The notes beneath the pieces are model-generated. The model made no database searches, was not told the DNA's origin, and worked only from the letters and a program-made list of their open reading frames with translations. From positions 234,044 to 298,043 of the forward strand of contig NZ_JARXWI010000004.1 in NCBI RefSeq assembly GCF_029893085.1: DNA of 64,000 nucleotides, in the 5' to 3' direction. Position numbers and translations under genes: made by a program. This DNA is from Parabacteroides sp. PFB2-10 (GTDB lineage Bacteria > Bacteroidota > Bacteroidia > Bacteroidales > Tannerellaceae). Position 1 is the stretch's first letter, and each line of letters opens with the position of its first letter. Shown in pieces: positions 1 through 7,863 of the stretch.

Positions 1-117
1 CAGTTTATCCGTTCGGATATGCGTACGTTTGAATACCAGAACGAGACACGTTCGTACATAGGTTTCCGTTGCGCACGCACACAGATCGGTTTTGCCAAAG
101 GGAAAAAAGGGAAATAA
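1..117 (+). CDS. gldK: GldK/PorK C-terminus (partial)
   Basis: Frame 1 is open from the window edge to a TAA at 115-117 and encodes 38 residues ending in lysine-rich GKKGK. The segment IGFRCA is typical of the end of formylglycine-generating-enzyme (sulfatase-modifying) domains, the fold of the GldK/PorK lipoprotein. In the type IX secretion system this protein forms a periplasmic ring with GldN/PorN under the outer membrane. Identity rests mainly on position directly upstream of gldL-gldM-gldN in the conserved gene order. The 5' part lies outside the window. Confidence 0.8.
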   Translation, partial: QFIRSDMRTFEYQNETRSYIGFRCARTQIGFAKGKKGK

Positions 118-145
118 GAAATAAAGATTAAGCATAAGATAGAAA

Positions 146-1237
146 ATGGGAAAATATAGAAGATATAAGAATCGAGTAGAGATGTTTCTTTCCAGCGAAC
201 GCGGAAAGAGAATCCTGAATTTTGTCTACAGCTGGGGAGCCTCTATTGTGATTATCGGTACGATGTTTAAATTGCTTCATCTTCCGTATGCCAACTGGAT
301 TATTGGTATCTCTTTGTCTGTAGAGGCGTTGGTGTTCTTCATCTTTGGTTTTGAAAAGCCGAACGACGACTACCATTGGGAAGATGTGTTCCCGGTATTG
401 AAATCGAAAAACCCGATGGACCGCCCGGATTTCGTAGGGAAACGGGGTGGTGCTTTGATAGGTGCGGAGGCAAATGGTGAGGCGGATAACGCCGGATCGC
501 CGATCCGCATAGCAGGCGGTATGAGCCACGGAAGCGGCAGCTTCAGCGGCGGAGGCAGCCTGAATATCGAAGGTAACCTGAATATTTCGGAAGCAGACAC
601 CAAGAATCTGTCGGATAGTATCAGTAAACTAAGCGAAGCCGCCGAGCAGATATCCAAAATGGCGGAACTCACCGAAGCTACCCAGAAGTACCTGGAACAG
701 CTGTCGGGTGTTTCCGAAAATATGGAACGTTTCAGCCAGGTGACCAACTCACTGACCGATGTATCGGATACCCTGTTGAATTCCTACAAGCATATCACCG
801 ACAATTCGGACGGAATCAATCAGAACTCACGTGGTTATGTGCAGCAGATGGAAATGCTTAACCGCAATATATCCGGCTTGAATACCATTTACGAAATCCA
901 GTTGAAGAGCATCAGCTCGCAGATTGAATCGATCGAACATATCAATGGCGGCTTGAACCGGATACGCGAAATGTACGATGGCTCGGTAGTCGATAGCTCG
1001 GTATTCCGCAATGAAACGGAAAAAATGACACGCCAGTTGACTGATCTCAACCAGGTGTATACCCGCCTGCTTCAGGCAATGACAGTCAATATGCCGGGAG
1101 CGCCAGCTAATCCGTACCAACAACAGGTGCCCCCGCAACAGGCGTATCAACAACCGCAACAATATCCGCAACAGGGATATCCCCAACAACCCCAACAGGG
1201 ACAAAACTATCAACAACCCTATAACCCGAATAAATAA
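146..1237 (+). CDS. gldL: GldL/PorL, type IX secretion motor protein
   Basis: Inner-membrane component of the type IX secretion system and gliding motor; with GldM it converts the proton gradient into motion. Two membrane segments lie at about residues 28-70 (region VYSWGASIVIIGTMF to ALVFFIFGF), as in the family. They are followed by a glycine-rich linker and a long cytoplasmic helical region (about 150-310) with coiled-coil character. The last about 38 residues are a low-complexity Gln/Pro/Tyr tail (repeats of QQPQQ, YPQQ). The gene lies 28 bp after gldK and 5 bp before gldM, so co-transcription is likely. At 363 aa it is longer than GldL forms that lack the tail. Confidence 0.93.
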   Translation: MGKYRRYKNRVEMFLSSERGKRILNFVYSWGASIVIIGTMFKLLHLPYANWIIGISLSVEALVFFIFGFEKPNDDYHWEDVFPVLKSKNPMDRPDFVGKRGGALIGAEANGEADNAGSPIRIAGGMSHGSGSFSGGGSLNIEGNLNISEADTKNLSDSISKLSEAAEQISKMAELTEATQKYLEQLSGVSENMERFSQVTNSLTDVSDTLLNSYKHITDNSDGINQNSRGYVQQMEMLNRNISGLNTIYEIQLKSISSQIESIEHINGGLNRIREMYDGSVVDSSVFRNETEKMTRQLTDLNQVYTRLLQAMTVNMPGAPANPYQQQVPPQQAYQQPQQYPQQGYPQQPQQGQNYQQPYNPNK

Positions 1238-1242
1238 GCGCT

Positions 1243-2808
1243 ATGGCAATAGGAAATAATCCGAATTCTCCTCGTCAGAAGATGATCAACCTGATGTATC
1301 TGGTGTTCATCGCTATGATGGCGCTTAATGTCTCCTCGGAGGTATTGAACGGATTCGAATTGGTGGAGGATAGTCTTCGGACGACCATCAACAACGCGTC
1401 GAACCGTAATGTGATGGTGTCGCAGGAAATGGATGCCTATTACACCATCAATCCGGAGAAAGCAGGCGACTCATACGCCAAGAAGAACCAGGTAAAGCAG
1501 GCAGCCGACTCGCTGTTTAATTATATTCAGGACTTGAAAGAGGCGATTGTCAAGACTGCTGATGGGAAGAATGGGGATGTAACGAATATAGATAAGAAGG
1601 ACGATTTGGAAGCCGCGTCGCGTGTGATGCTGGCGCCGGTAGTTGGAGAAGGAAAAAGACTCCGGGAATCGATCGATGCCTACCGGGCATTATTGACCGC
1701 GCTGGTGGATGATCCCGCCAAAATGGAACTGATCGAATCGACGTTGAATACCAATCCTCCCCCAAAAGCAGGATTGAATACCCGCACTTGGGAGGAAGCA
1801 TTGTTTGAAAGTATGCCGACGGCGGCAGCGGTGACCATCCTGACCAAACTGCAGAGCGATGTGCGTTATGCGGAAGGCGAGATGTTGAGTTACCTGTTGA
1901 GCAGCGTAGACGTGGGCGACTACCGCGTGAACCATATCACCGCTCAGGTGATTCCGGAGAGTCAGATTGTTATGCGGGGAAGTAATTACCGGGCAAATAT
2001 TGTGTTGTCGGCGGTCGATACGACAAAGCGTCCGACAGTCTATGTAAACGGAGCAGAACTGCCTGTGGAACATAAAGGCCTGTTCACGATGAATACCTCG
2101 ACGACAGGTACCTTCCCGGTGAAAGGATATGTCGAAATGCCCAATAGTGACGGAAGCATTTTGCGCCGGGAATTCGAAACCGAATACTACGTGACTGAAC
2201 CGAATGCAACGGTGGCTCCGACCATGATGAATGTGATGTATGCCGGCATTGATAACCCGGTGCGCATTGCTGTGCCCGGTGTGCCTTCAGGCAATGTATC
2301 GGCTTCGATGACCAATGGTACGCTGACACGTTCGGGGGATACTTGGGTAGCTGTTCCGACTACCGTTGGTACGGAGGCAGTTATTACCGTGAATGCCCGC
2401 ATGGCCGATGGTCGTTTGGCGGAAATGGCTAAGACTACCTTCCGTGTGCGTGCATTGCCCGACCCGATGCCTTATATTGAATATAAAGATGCGAATGGGG
2501 CTCTACGCACATTTAAGGGCGGACGTATTGCCAAACGTGACCTGTTGCAAGCAAAAGGTATTCTGGCGGCTATCGACGATGATATCATCAATCAGCCATT
2601 TACGGTGTTGCGGTTTACGGTTACCTATCCGGACTCATTCGGGAATATGGTTCGTTCAGCAACCGAAGGGGCTACTTTCTCGGCCGATCAGCGATCTAAA
2701 ATCTCTGAGTTCTCCCGTGGAAAGAGTTTCTTTATCACCGGTGTAGTAGCTCGTGGCCCTGACGGTATCGAACGACAGATATCCCCGTTAGAAATAATTG
2801 TCAATTAA
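1243..2808 (+). CDS. gldM: GldM/PorM, type IX secretion stator/shaft protein
   Basis: The 521-aa product has the GldM layout. A short cytoplasmic N-terminus and one membrane helix (about residues 12-32, MINLMYLVFIAMMALNV) pair with GldL. A large periplasmic part follows, folding in known homologues as D1-D4 domains that span the periplasm towards the GldK/GldN ring. It starts 5 bp after gldL and ends 14 bp before gldN. The length is normal and no lesion is seen. Confidence 0.95.
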   Translation: MAIGNNPNSPRQKMINLMYLVFIAMMALNVSSEVLNGFELVEDSLRTTINNASNRNVMVSQEMDAYYTINPEKAGDSYAKKNQVKQAADSLFNYIQDLKEAIVKTADGKNGDVTNIDKKDDLEAASRVMLAPVVGEGKRLRESIDAYRALLTALVDDPAKMELIESTLNTNPPPKAGLNTRTWEEALFESMPTAAAVTILTKLQSDVRYAEGEMLSYLLSSVDVGDYRVNHITAQVIPESQIVMRGSNYRANIVLSAVDTTKRPTVYVNGAELPVEHKGLFTMNTSTTGTFPVKGYVEMPNSDGSILRREFETEYYVTEPNATVAPTMMNVMYAGIDNPVRIAVPGVPSGNVSASMTNGTLTRSGDTWVAVPTTVGTEAVITVNARMADGRLAEMAKTTFRVRALPDPMPYIEYKDANGALRTFKGGRIAKRDLLQAKGILAAIDDDIINQPFTVLRFTVTYPDSFGNMVRSATEGATFSADQRSKISEFSRGKSFFITGVVARGPDGIERQISPLEIIVN

Positions 2809-2822
2809 GAAAAAATAGATAT

Positions 2823-3878
2823 ATGAAACGTTTGTATTATATATTGGCTTTAGGTGTGTTGATCTCGTCGCAGACGATGGATGCGCAGGAGCAACCCGAA
2901 CGCCGTACACCCCAGGCAACCCGTGGCTCACGGGCGCAGACAGAGCAACAATCGGGCTTGCCCGATCTGACGGTTCGTGCGCAGGATCTGAACGAACGCA
3001 ACACCCAGGAGATTGGTAATGCCCGTTGGATGCGTGTGTTGTATCGTGAGATCGATCTGACCAAAGACGAGAATGCTCCGCTTTACTATCCGGTGCGTCC
3101 GTTGAATGGACAGATGAACCTCTTCTCAATGATCTTTCAACTGTTGAGCGAAGGCAAGATTAAGGTGTATGAATACTACGACGGGTATGAATCGTTTGCC
3201 GAGGAGGATGTGATTTCCTTCAAGAGTGTATTGGACAATGCTTATGTTTATTACGAAGAGGTGGCCGGGCGTGCCGGTGGACAGCCTTCCTATGTGGTTA
3301 ATGAAAGCGATGTGCCTTCGGCCGAAGTGCAACGTTATTATGTGAAAGAGGCTTGGTATTTCGATCAGAACAATTCCCTGTTCGACGTGAAAACACTGGC
3401 TCTTTGCCCGATTATGACCGTTTACAGCGACTTTGGTGAAGAGACAACCCCTATGTTCTGGCTGCAATACGAAGATATCCGTCCCTATATCAATACGGCT
3501 TATATCATGACCTCCAACCTGAACAACGCGAAAACCTTCACGATGGACGATTATTTCCGCCGTCGTATGTTCAAAGGGGATATCATTAAAACGGAAAACC
3601 TGATGAACCGCACCCTGGCACAGATGTATCCTGAACCCGACTCCATGGCGTTGGCACGGGATACCATCGAGAAACAACTGGTGCAGTTCAATGAGCAACT
3701 CTGGTTCCAACCCGACACCACCCAGGTAACCGATGCGAAAGCAACCAAAAGCTCCGCTCGCGGACGGGTAGCTACCACCAAAGCCCCGAAAGAACCTAAG
3801 GAGAAAACCACCAAAGCCGCCGCTCCGAAAGCCGAAAAAGCATCTTCTGGTGCCGTGCGAAGTGTGCGGAGGAGGTGA
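2823..3878 (+). CDS. gldN: GldN/PorN, type IX secretion periplasmic ring protein
   Basis: Secreted 351-aa protein: an N-terminal signal peptide (LYYILALGVLISSQTMDA), a Gln/Arg/Pro-rich linker, then the GldN domain (NARWMRVLYREIDL, LYYPVRPLNGQMNLFSMIF). The last about 50 residues form a Lys/Ala/Arg-rich basic tail (KATKSSARGR to SVRRR). GldN/PorN builds the periplasmic ring with GldK/PorK. It is the last gene of the cluster and is followed by a strong hairpin terminator. Confidence 0.93.
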   Translation: MKRLYYILALGVLISSQTMDAQEQPERRTPQATRGSRAQTEQQSGLPDLTVRAQDLNERNTQEIGNARWMRVLYREIDLTKDENAPLYYPVRPLNGQMNLFSMIFQLLSEGKIKVYEYYDGYESFAEEDVISFKSVLDNAYVYYEEVAGRAGGQPSYVVNESDVPSAEVQRYYVKEAWYFDQNNSLFDVKTLALCPIMTVYSDFGEETTPMFWLQYEDIRPYINTAYIMTSNLNNAKTFTMDDYFRRRMFKGDIIKTENLMNRTLAQMYPEPDSMALARDTIEKQLVQFNEQLWFQPDTTQVTDAKATKSSARGRVATTKAPKEPKEKTTKAAAPKAEKASSGAVRSVRRR

Positions 3879-3902
3879 TAATGTAGCAGAAAATATAAAC
3901 AC

Positions 3903-3940
3903 AAAACGCCCTGTTCCGATAGTTTGGAACAGGGCGTTTT
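3903..3940. terminator. Bidirectional intrinsic terminator gldN / higA
   Basis: Perfect 15-bp arms (AAAACGCCCTGTTCC and its complement) enclose an 8-nt loop. A-rich and T-rich edges on both sides suit termination of gldN on the plus strand and higA on the minus strand. Confidence 0.9.
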
Positions 3941-3964
3941 GTTGTAGTCTGACTAATATGTCAC

Positions 3965-4330
3965 TCAAACCCCTAATACAATATCCGCATCAATATGGAG
4001 TGTCTTACTGATAGTGCGTGCCATCTGAAAAGTTGGCTCGCTTTTGCCGGACAGAATCTCGCTTATGCGTGATGGACTTACGCCAATAAGCTCCGAGAGG
4101 CCTTTTTGAGTCAGGTTCATTTCGTACATGCGAAGTTTGAGGATTTCCGTTAAAGTGGGTTTTGTTACAGGGAAATGTTCCTCCTCATAGTCTGCAACTA
4201 AATTAGATATTAAATCCAACTCAATGAAATTTTTATCACTGATAGGTGTTTCATTGCTTACAAGTGGCAGCAACTCTTTGATCCTTTCGCATGCTGCTTG
4301 ATATTGTCTTTCTGTTATAATTTTTGTCAT
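3965..4330 (-). CDS. higA: HigA-like antitoxin (XRE family)
   Basis: 121 aa with a C-terminal helix-turn-helix (LTQKGLSELIGVSPSRISEI, about residues 73-95) of the HigA type. It lies 4 bp downstream of a HigB-type toxin gene in the toxin-first order usual for higBA. It should neutralise the toxin by direct binding and repress the shared promoter. The N-terminal about 60 residues probably make the toxin contact. The pair sits between core genes on the opposite strand to gldN, consistent with an independently acquired module. Confidence 0.85.
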   Translation of the reverse strand: MTKIITERQYQAACERIKELLPLVSNETPISDKNFIELDLISNLVADYEEEHFPVTKPTLTEILKLRMYEMNLTQKGLSELIGVSPSRISEILSGKSEPTFQMARTISKTLHIDADIVLGV

Positions 4331-4334
4331 CTCT

Positions 4335-4628
4335 TCAAATATTTGAACAATCTATCCTATCATACTCTTTATGTGTGCCTATAAAACGAATGTAAACCTT
4401 TTGTGAAGCAAAAATAATTATCGCTACCAACCTATAATCATTCCCTTTAATATTAAAAACATACCTGTCATTCCCAACATAGTCGGCTGAATTAAAAGTC
4501 TGTTTAATGTCTGAAAGAGAATACCAAGTACTTGCTTTTGTCTTTGAATACCAGTCCCGCAAAGAGATGTTGGCTTCTGCATGTTTCCTTATATATTCTC
4601 TGATAGTTGCAAAGGTTATGATTCTCAT
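4335..4628 (-). CDS. higB: HigB-like mRNA interferase toxin
   Basis: 97 aa with the RelE/HigB-like layout: ISLRDWYSKTKASTWYSLSDIK, a central VFNIKGNDYRLVAIIIF beta hairpin and the closing VYIRFIGTHKEYDRID. This is the HigB_toxin family pattern; family members cut mRNA on the ribosome. It is the first gene of the pair with higA, and a promoter lies just upstream. The conserved Arg in NDYRLV and His-Lys in GTHKEY suggest the toxin is intact. Confidence 0.85.
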   Translation of the reverse strand: MRIITFATIREYIRKHAEANISLRDWYSKTKASTWYSLSDIKQTFNSADYVGNDRYVFNIKGNDYRLVAIIIFASQKVYIRFIGTHKEYDRIDCSNI

Positions 4629-4646
4629 ATATACACAATTTCATAC

Positions 4647-4677
4647 AAAAATAGAAAAATAATTCTGTTTTACAAAA
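4647..4677 (-). promoter_or_regulatory. higBA promoter
   Basis: Read on the minus strand: -33 TTTG (4674-4677), a 19-nt spacer and -7 TATTTTTG (4647-4654). This fits the Bacteroidetes housekeeping form and lies 18 bp before the higB start. Confidence 0.7.
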
Positions 4678-4720
4678 TTATATTCTATTTATAAGAATAA
4701 AGAAGTGCTTATATACAAAA

Positions 4721-4748
4721 AAAACCGACCCCTTTTGGGATCGGTTTT
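4721..4748 (-). terminator. trpS terminator
   Basis: Inverted repeat AAAACCGA / TCGGTTTT with an inner CCC/GGG pairing, next to A- and T-runs, 31 bp after the trpS stop. Confidence 0.8.
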
Positions 4749-4778
4749 AGTTTATATCTTTTGATTTCCGTCTTTTCT

Positions 4779-5765
4779 TTACGGCCTAAACCCGATAATC
4801 TCCCGCACTTCGCGGAGGGTTTTTGAGGCGCTTTCGGAGGCTTTCTCGGCTCCCTGAAGGGCTACCTTTTCGAGGTATGCCTCGTTGGCCAGGATGTCGA
4901 GGATGCGTTCGCGGATCGGGGCGCAGAAGCGGTTGATGTCTTCTGCCAGTTGTTTTTTTAGATCGCCGTAACGAATGGCGCAACTGTTGTATAAATCATT
5001 GAAATGATCGTAGGTGGACTGATCGGACACAATCTCCATCATCGTGAAGAGGTTGGCAATGGCCTCCGGTTTTTCGCTGTTAGGCTCGGTAGGTCCCGAG
5101 TCGGTCACTGCTTTCATCACCTTTTTCTTGATCGTCTTTTCGTCGTCGATCAGGTAGATCGCGTTGCCTTCGCTTTTGCCCATCTTGCCTGATCCATCGA
5201 GCCCCGGTATCTTTACCGCCTTCTCGCTCATGTGGAATGAGGCGGGTTCCGGGAAATACTCCACGCCATAGATCTGGTTGAAGCGGCGGGCAAACTTACG
5301 CGCCATCTCCATATTCTGTTCCTGATCTTTTCCCACGGGCACCTTTACGGCACGGTGGATGATGATATCTGCCGCCATCAGGGTAGGGTAGGTGAGTAGC
5401 CCTGCGTTGACATTGTTGGGCTGCGACCGCACTTTGTCTTTGAAGGAGGTGACGCGTTCCAATTCGCCCAGGTAGGCATTCATATTGAGATAGAGATATA
5501 ACTCCGGTATCTCGCGTACATCACTTTGCACATACAACGTCGCCTTTTCCGGATCAATGCCGCAGGCCAGGTATTCCGCCAGGATCGTCTTCACACTGTT
5601 ACGAATATTATCCGGGGTGGGATGCGTGGTCAGCGAGTGCCAGTCGGCAATAAAGAAAAAACAATTGTATTCGTTCTGCATCTGCAGAAAACTCTTTACC
5701 GCGCCAAAATAATTCCCTAAATGCAGATTGCCAGTCGGGCGAATTCCGCTTGCTACCGTTTCCAT
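4779..5765 (-). CDS. trpS: Tryptophanyl-tRNA synthetase
   Basis: Cytoplasmic class I aminoacyl-tRNA synthetase charging tRNA-Trp. The HIGH-type motif is PTGNLHLGNY (about residues 9-18) and the KMSKS-type motif is KMGKS (about 193-197). The 328-aa length is normal. A longer frame opens at 5825, but METVASG at 5765 is the family start. A -7 promoter box lies inside the 20-codon extension, so the extension is unlikely to be translated. Confidence 0.96.
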   Translation of the reverse strand: METVASGIRPTGNLHLGNYFGAVKSFLQMQNEYNCFFFIADWHSLTTHPTPDNIRNSVKTILAEYLACGIDPEKATLYVQSDVREIPELYLYLNMNAYLGELERVTSFKDKVRSQPNNVNAGLLTYPTLMAADIIIHRAVKVPVGKDQEQNMEMARKFARRFNQIYGVEYFPEPASFHMSEKAVKIPGLDGSGKMGKSEGNAIYLIDDEKTIKKKVMKAVTDSGPTEPNSEKPEAIANLFTMMEIVSDQSTYDHFNDLYNSCAIRYGDLKKQLAEDINRFCAPIRERILDILANEAYLEKVALQGAEKASESASKTLREVREIIGFRP

Positions 5766-5795
5766 ATCTCTGTTTTTAATTTTCTGAATAGGGTG

Positions 5796-5803
5796 CAAAG
5801 ATA
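5796..5803 (-). promoter_or_regulatory. trpS promoter -7 box
   Basis: TATCTTTG on the minus strand, 30 bp before the chosen trpS start. No clear -33 box is seen. It supports the start at 5765. Confidence 0.5.
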
Positions 5804-5928
5804 ACCACAACAAGCCGATTTGCATAATTCCATCCGGACAAATTCGAAGGTCAACGGCAATCGTTGTATAATTAGTATGAAATTTTCATATGTCAATAAA
5901 TGTTAATCGGAGGAATTTTTACGAATCG

Positions 5929-6068
5929 ACAACTGTCATTTTGATATTTCCGCGGGAGTTTGCGCGCGAAATGGCAGGAGTATTTTGACAAACTCCCGGG
6001 AGAAACATTTTTTAACGTATCATATTGTAAAGCAAAACGCCCGTTTTGCTTACACTTTGCATTTTAAC
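5929..6068. repeat. Mosaic intergenic repeat, copy A
   Basis: One of four copies in the window. It contains the invariant 29-bp core at 5988-6016 (centred on CTCCCGGGAG, running on into AAACATTTTTTAAC). The left flank is of the ATGGCAGGA type; the right flank is of the GTATCATATTG type and ends in the hairpin TGTAAAGCAAAA / TTTTGCTTACA. It fills the gap between trpS and mutY; the rest of that gap (5766-5928) shows nothing else recognisable apart from the trpS -7 box. Confidence 0.85.
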
Positions 6069-6090
6069 ATTTCTCTGTTGGGTCTGCCGC

Positions 6091-7197
6091 TTATGGGTTA
6101 AAAAACTTCTCCAGATAAATATGAATAAGGCGTGGAATGGCGAAGCGTTCGATGTCGTGGATGGGTGTTGTGATGAAGGCCTCGAAGGCCGGAGCCGGGC
6201 ATTCTACTTCTATCCGGTAGAAGGTGGCGTAGATGACCTGGTGGGAGAGGATATGCTTCTCAACGGGGCGGTCGATGGCAATCGAGAGCTGTCCGGCTTC
6301 GGCAAAGAGATGGCGGAATGCATCGGTTTGTTGCAGTTCGGCAAAATCCATTGGTGCATCGCTCTCTATCAGCGGAAATTCATAGAGTCCTTTCCATATA
6401 TCCTTGCCCTCGCGGCGGTGTAGCCAGGTGGTTTCTTGGTAGAGGATATGAAAGTAATGGAAATAGCGGTTGCGGCTCTTGGTTTTGCCGGCTTTGACGG
6501 GATATGCCTGCACTTTGTTTTCCTGCCATGCTACGCAGCGATCGGCAAAGGGGCAGGCGGGACAGTCGGGCTGTTGCGGCGTGCATTGCAAGGCGCCGAA
6601 CTCCATAATGGCTTGGTTGTGTAGGCCGGCCTGGTCAGAAGACATAATCTCTGCCGCCAGCGCGGTGAATTCTTTTTTGCCCTGACCGCTGTCGATAGGT
6701 GTATTTATGCCAAAAAGGCGGGAAAGAACGCGGTAGACATTGCCGTCGACTACCGGATAGGGCTGGTTCCAGGCGAAAGAGAGAATGGCGGCTGCCGTAT
6801 AGTCGCCAATGCCTTTGAGCGCTAATACCTCGCGATGCGTGGAGGGGAAACGTCCCTGGTGGCGGGTCATAATCTCCCGGGCGGCCGCGTGCAGGTTGCG
6901 TGCCCGGCTGTAATAGCCCAGTCCCTGCCAGTATTTCAACACCTCGTCCTCCTCAGCAGCGGCCAGCGACGAGACGTCGGGGAAACGTTCCATAAACCGT
7001 CGGAAATAGTCTATGCCTTGGGCAACGCGTGTTTGCTGCAGGATGATTTCCGAAATCCAAATGGTATAGGGGTCGTGGGTCTCTCGCCACGGCAGCTCTC
7101 TTTTGTGTGTAAAATACCAGTTGATGAACAAGTTGCTAAATTCCCACGCTTTCTTTTCGGGCAAAACAGGATTCTTTTTAGGTGATATTGGCGCCAT
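6091..7197 (-). CDS. mutY: A/G-specific adenine glycosylase MutY
   Basis: Base-excision repair enzyme removing adenine opposite 8-oxoguanine. Seen: catalytic Glu50 in WISEIILQQTRV, HhH region with LKGIGDYTAAAI (127-138), catalytic Asp151 in VVDGNVYRVL, and the 4Fe-4S cysteines C205, C212, C215 and C221 in C-X6-C-X2-C-X5-C spacing. A NUDIX-like 8-oxoG recognition domain fills the C-terminus. The start at MAPISPKK (7197) is chosen because a promoter -7 box lies within the upstream extension that runs to 7290. It is divergent from the HU gene. Confidence 0.93.
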   Translation of the reverse strand: MAPISPKKNPVLPEKKAWEFSNLFINWYFTHKRELPWRETHDPYTIWISEIILQQTRVAQGIDYFRRFMERFPDVSSLAAAEEDEVLKYWQGLGYYSRARNLHAAAREIMTRHQGRFPSTHREVLALKGIGDYTAAAILSFAWNQPYPVVDGNVYRVLSRLFGINTPIDSGQGKKEFTALAAEIMSSDQAGLHNQAIMEFGALQCTPQQPDCPACPFADRCVAWQENKVQAYPVKAGKTKSRNRYFHYFHILYQETTWLHRREGKDIWKGLYEFPLIESDAPMDFAELQQTDAFRHLFAEAGQLSIAIDRPVEKHILSHQVIYATFYRIEVECPAPAFEAFITTPIHDIERFAIPRLIHIYLEKFFNP

Positions 7198-7213
7198 AAC
7201 TCTTTGATTGATG

Positions 7214-7244
7214 CAAACATACGCAGATAATCTGAGATGGGAAA
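7214..7244 (-). promoter_or_regulatory. mutY promoter
   Basis: Minus strand: TTTC (-33-like, 7241-7244), 19-nt spacer and TATGTTTG (-7, 7214-7221), 17 bp before the mutY start. Confidence 0.55.
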
Positions 7245-7278
7245 GAATCTTTTTAATAAAAAATGGCAAACAAATTTT

Positions 7279-7308
7279 TTCGAACTCCAAATAAAAGCTA
7301 TATATTTG
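7279..7308 (+). promoter_or_regulatory. HU gene promoter
   Basis: TTCG (-33-like, 7279-7282), 18-nt spacer and TATATTTG (-7, 7301-7308), 46 bp before the HU start codon. Confidence 0.6.
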
Positions 7309-7353
7309 CAGTCCAAAAAATTAAAGACATAATTCAATATAATATCAAAAGAC

Positions 7354-7632
7354 ATGACTAAAGCAGACATTGTTAGTGAAATTTCAAAGAGCACCGGGAT
7401 TGACAAATCAACGGTTTTGGCTAGCGTAGAATCTTTCATGGAGATTGTAAAAGACTCTTTGTCGGATGGTGAAAACGTATATTTAAGAGGTTTTGGAAGC
7501 TTCGTAGTGAAGAAAAGAGCTCAGAAAACAGCTCGTAACATCTCTAAAAATACGACGATCATCATTCCGGAACATAACATTCCTTCTTTCAAGCCGGCGA
7601 AGACCTTCTTGAAACAGGTAAAAGACAAATAA
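7354..7632 (+). CDS. HU/IHF-family DNA-binding protein
   Basis: Nucleoid protein, 92 aa. The dimerisation helices (MTKADIVSEIS, VLASVESFMEIVKDSL) precede the family signature RGFGSFVVKKRAQKTARNI; the DNA-binding beta arm and the proline region IPSFKPAKTF follow. Length is normal for HU. It is the first gene of a probable HU / small basic protein / RNase group. Confidence 0.93.
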   Translation: MTKADIVSEISKSTGIDKSTVLASVESFMEIVKDSLSDGENVYLRGFGSFVVKKRAQKTARNISKNTTIIIPEHNIPSFKPAKTFLKQVKDK

Positions 7633-7664
7633 AATTTAGTTTAATTATATAAATCAATAAAACG

Positions 7665-7754
7665 ATGCCAAGCGGAAAAAAGAGAAAAAGACATAAGATG
7701 TCTACGCACAAGCGCAAAAAGAGACTAAAAAAGAATAGACATAAGAAGAAATAA
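7665..7754 (+). CDS. 29-aa very basic protein, AURKAIP1/COX24-like, probable ribosomal protein
   Basis: ATG at 7665 opens a 29-codon frame ending at TAA 7752-7754. Over half of the residues are Lys/Arg, in runs such as KKRKRHKMSTHKRKKRLKK. The pattern matches the short AURKAIP1/COX24-type proteins conserved in Bacteroidetes, which are related to mitoribosomal mS38 and the small mycobacterial ribosomal protein bS22. A role on the ribosome is therefore likely but inferred. It lies 32 bp after HU and 109 bp before the RNase gene, an arrangement I recall from other Bacteroidetes. Confidence 0.75.
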   Translation: MPSGKKRKRHKMSTHKRKKRLKKNRHKKK

Positions 7755-7780
7755 GCCTGTCTATTTTTCTGGCAAACTCT

Positions 7781-7820
7781 GAAGAACAAACTTACAAGAC
7801 ATCTTTTAAGTTTGTTCTTC
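7781..7820 (+). promoter_or_regulatory. Leader hairpin before RNase E/G gene
   Basis: Perfect 13-bp arms (GAAGAACAAACTT and its complement) around a 14-nt loop, 43 bp before the RNase start. No T-run follows, so it is not a plain terminator. It could be an attenuator or an RNase feedback site in the leader. Confidence 0.5.
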
Positions 7821-7863
7821 GCGTATTTAGCAATAGCAGAAATGTGATTAATCCAATTTATAA

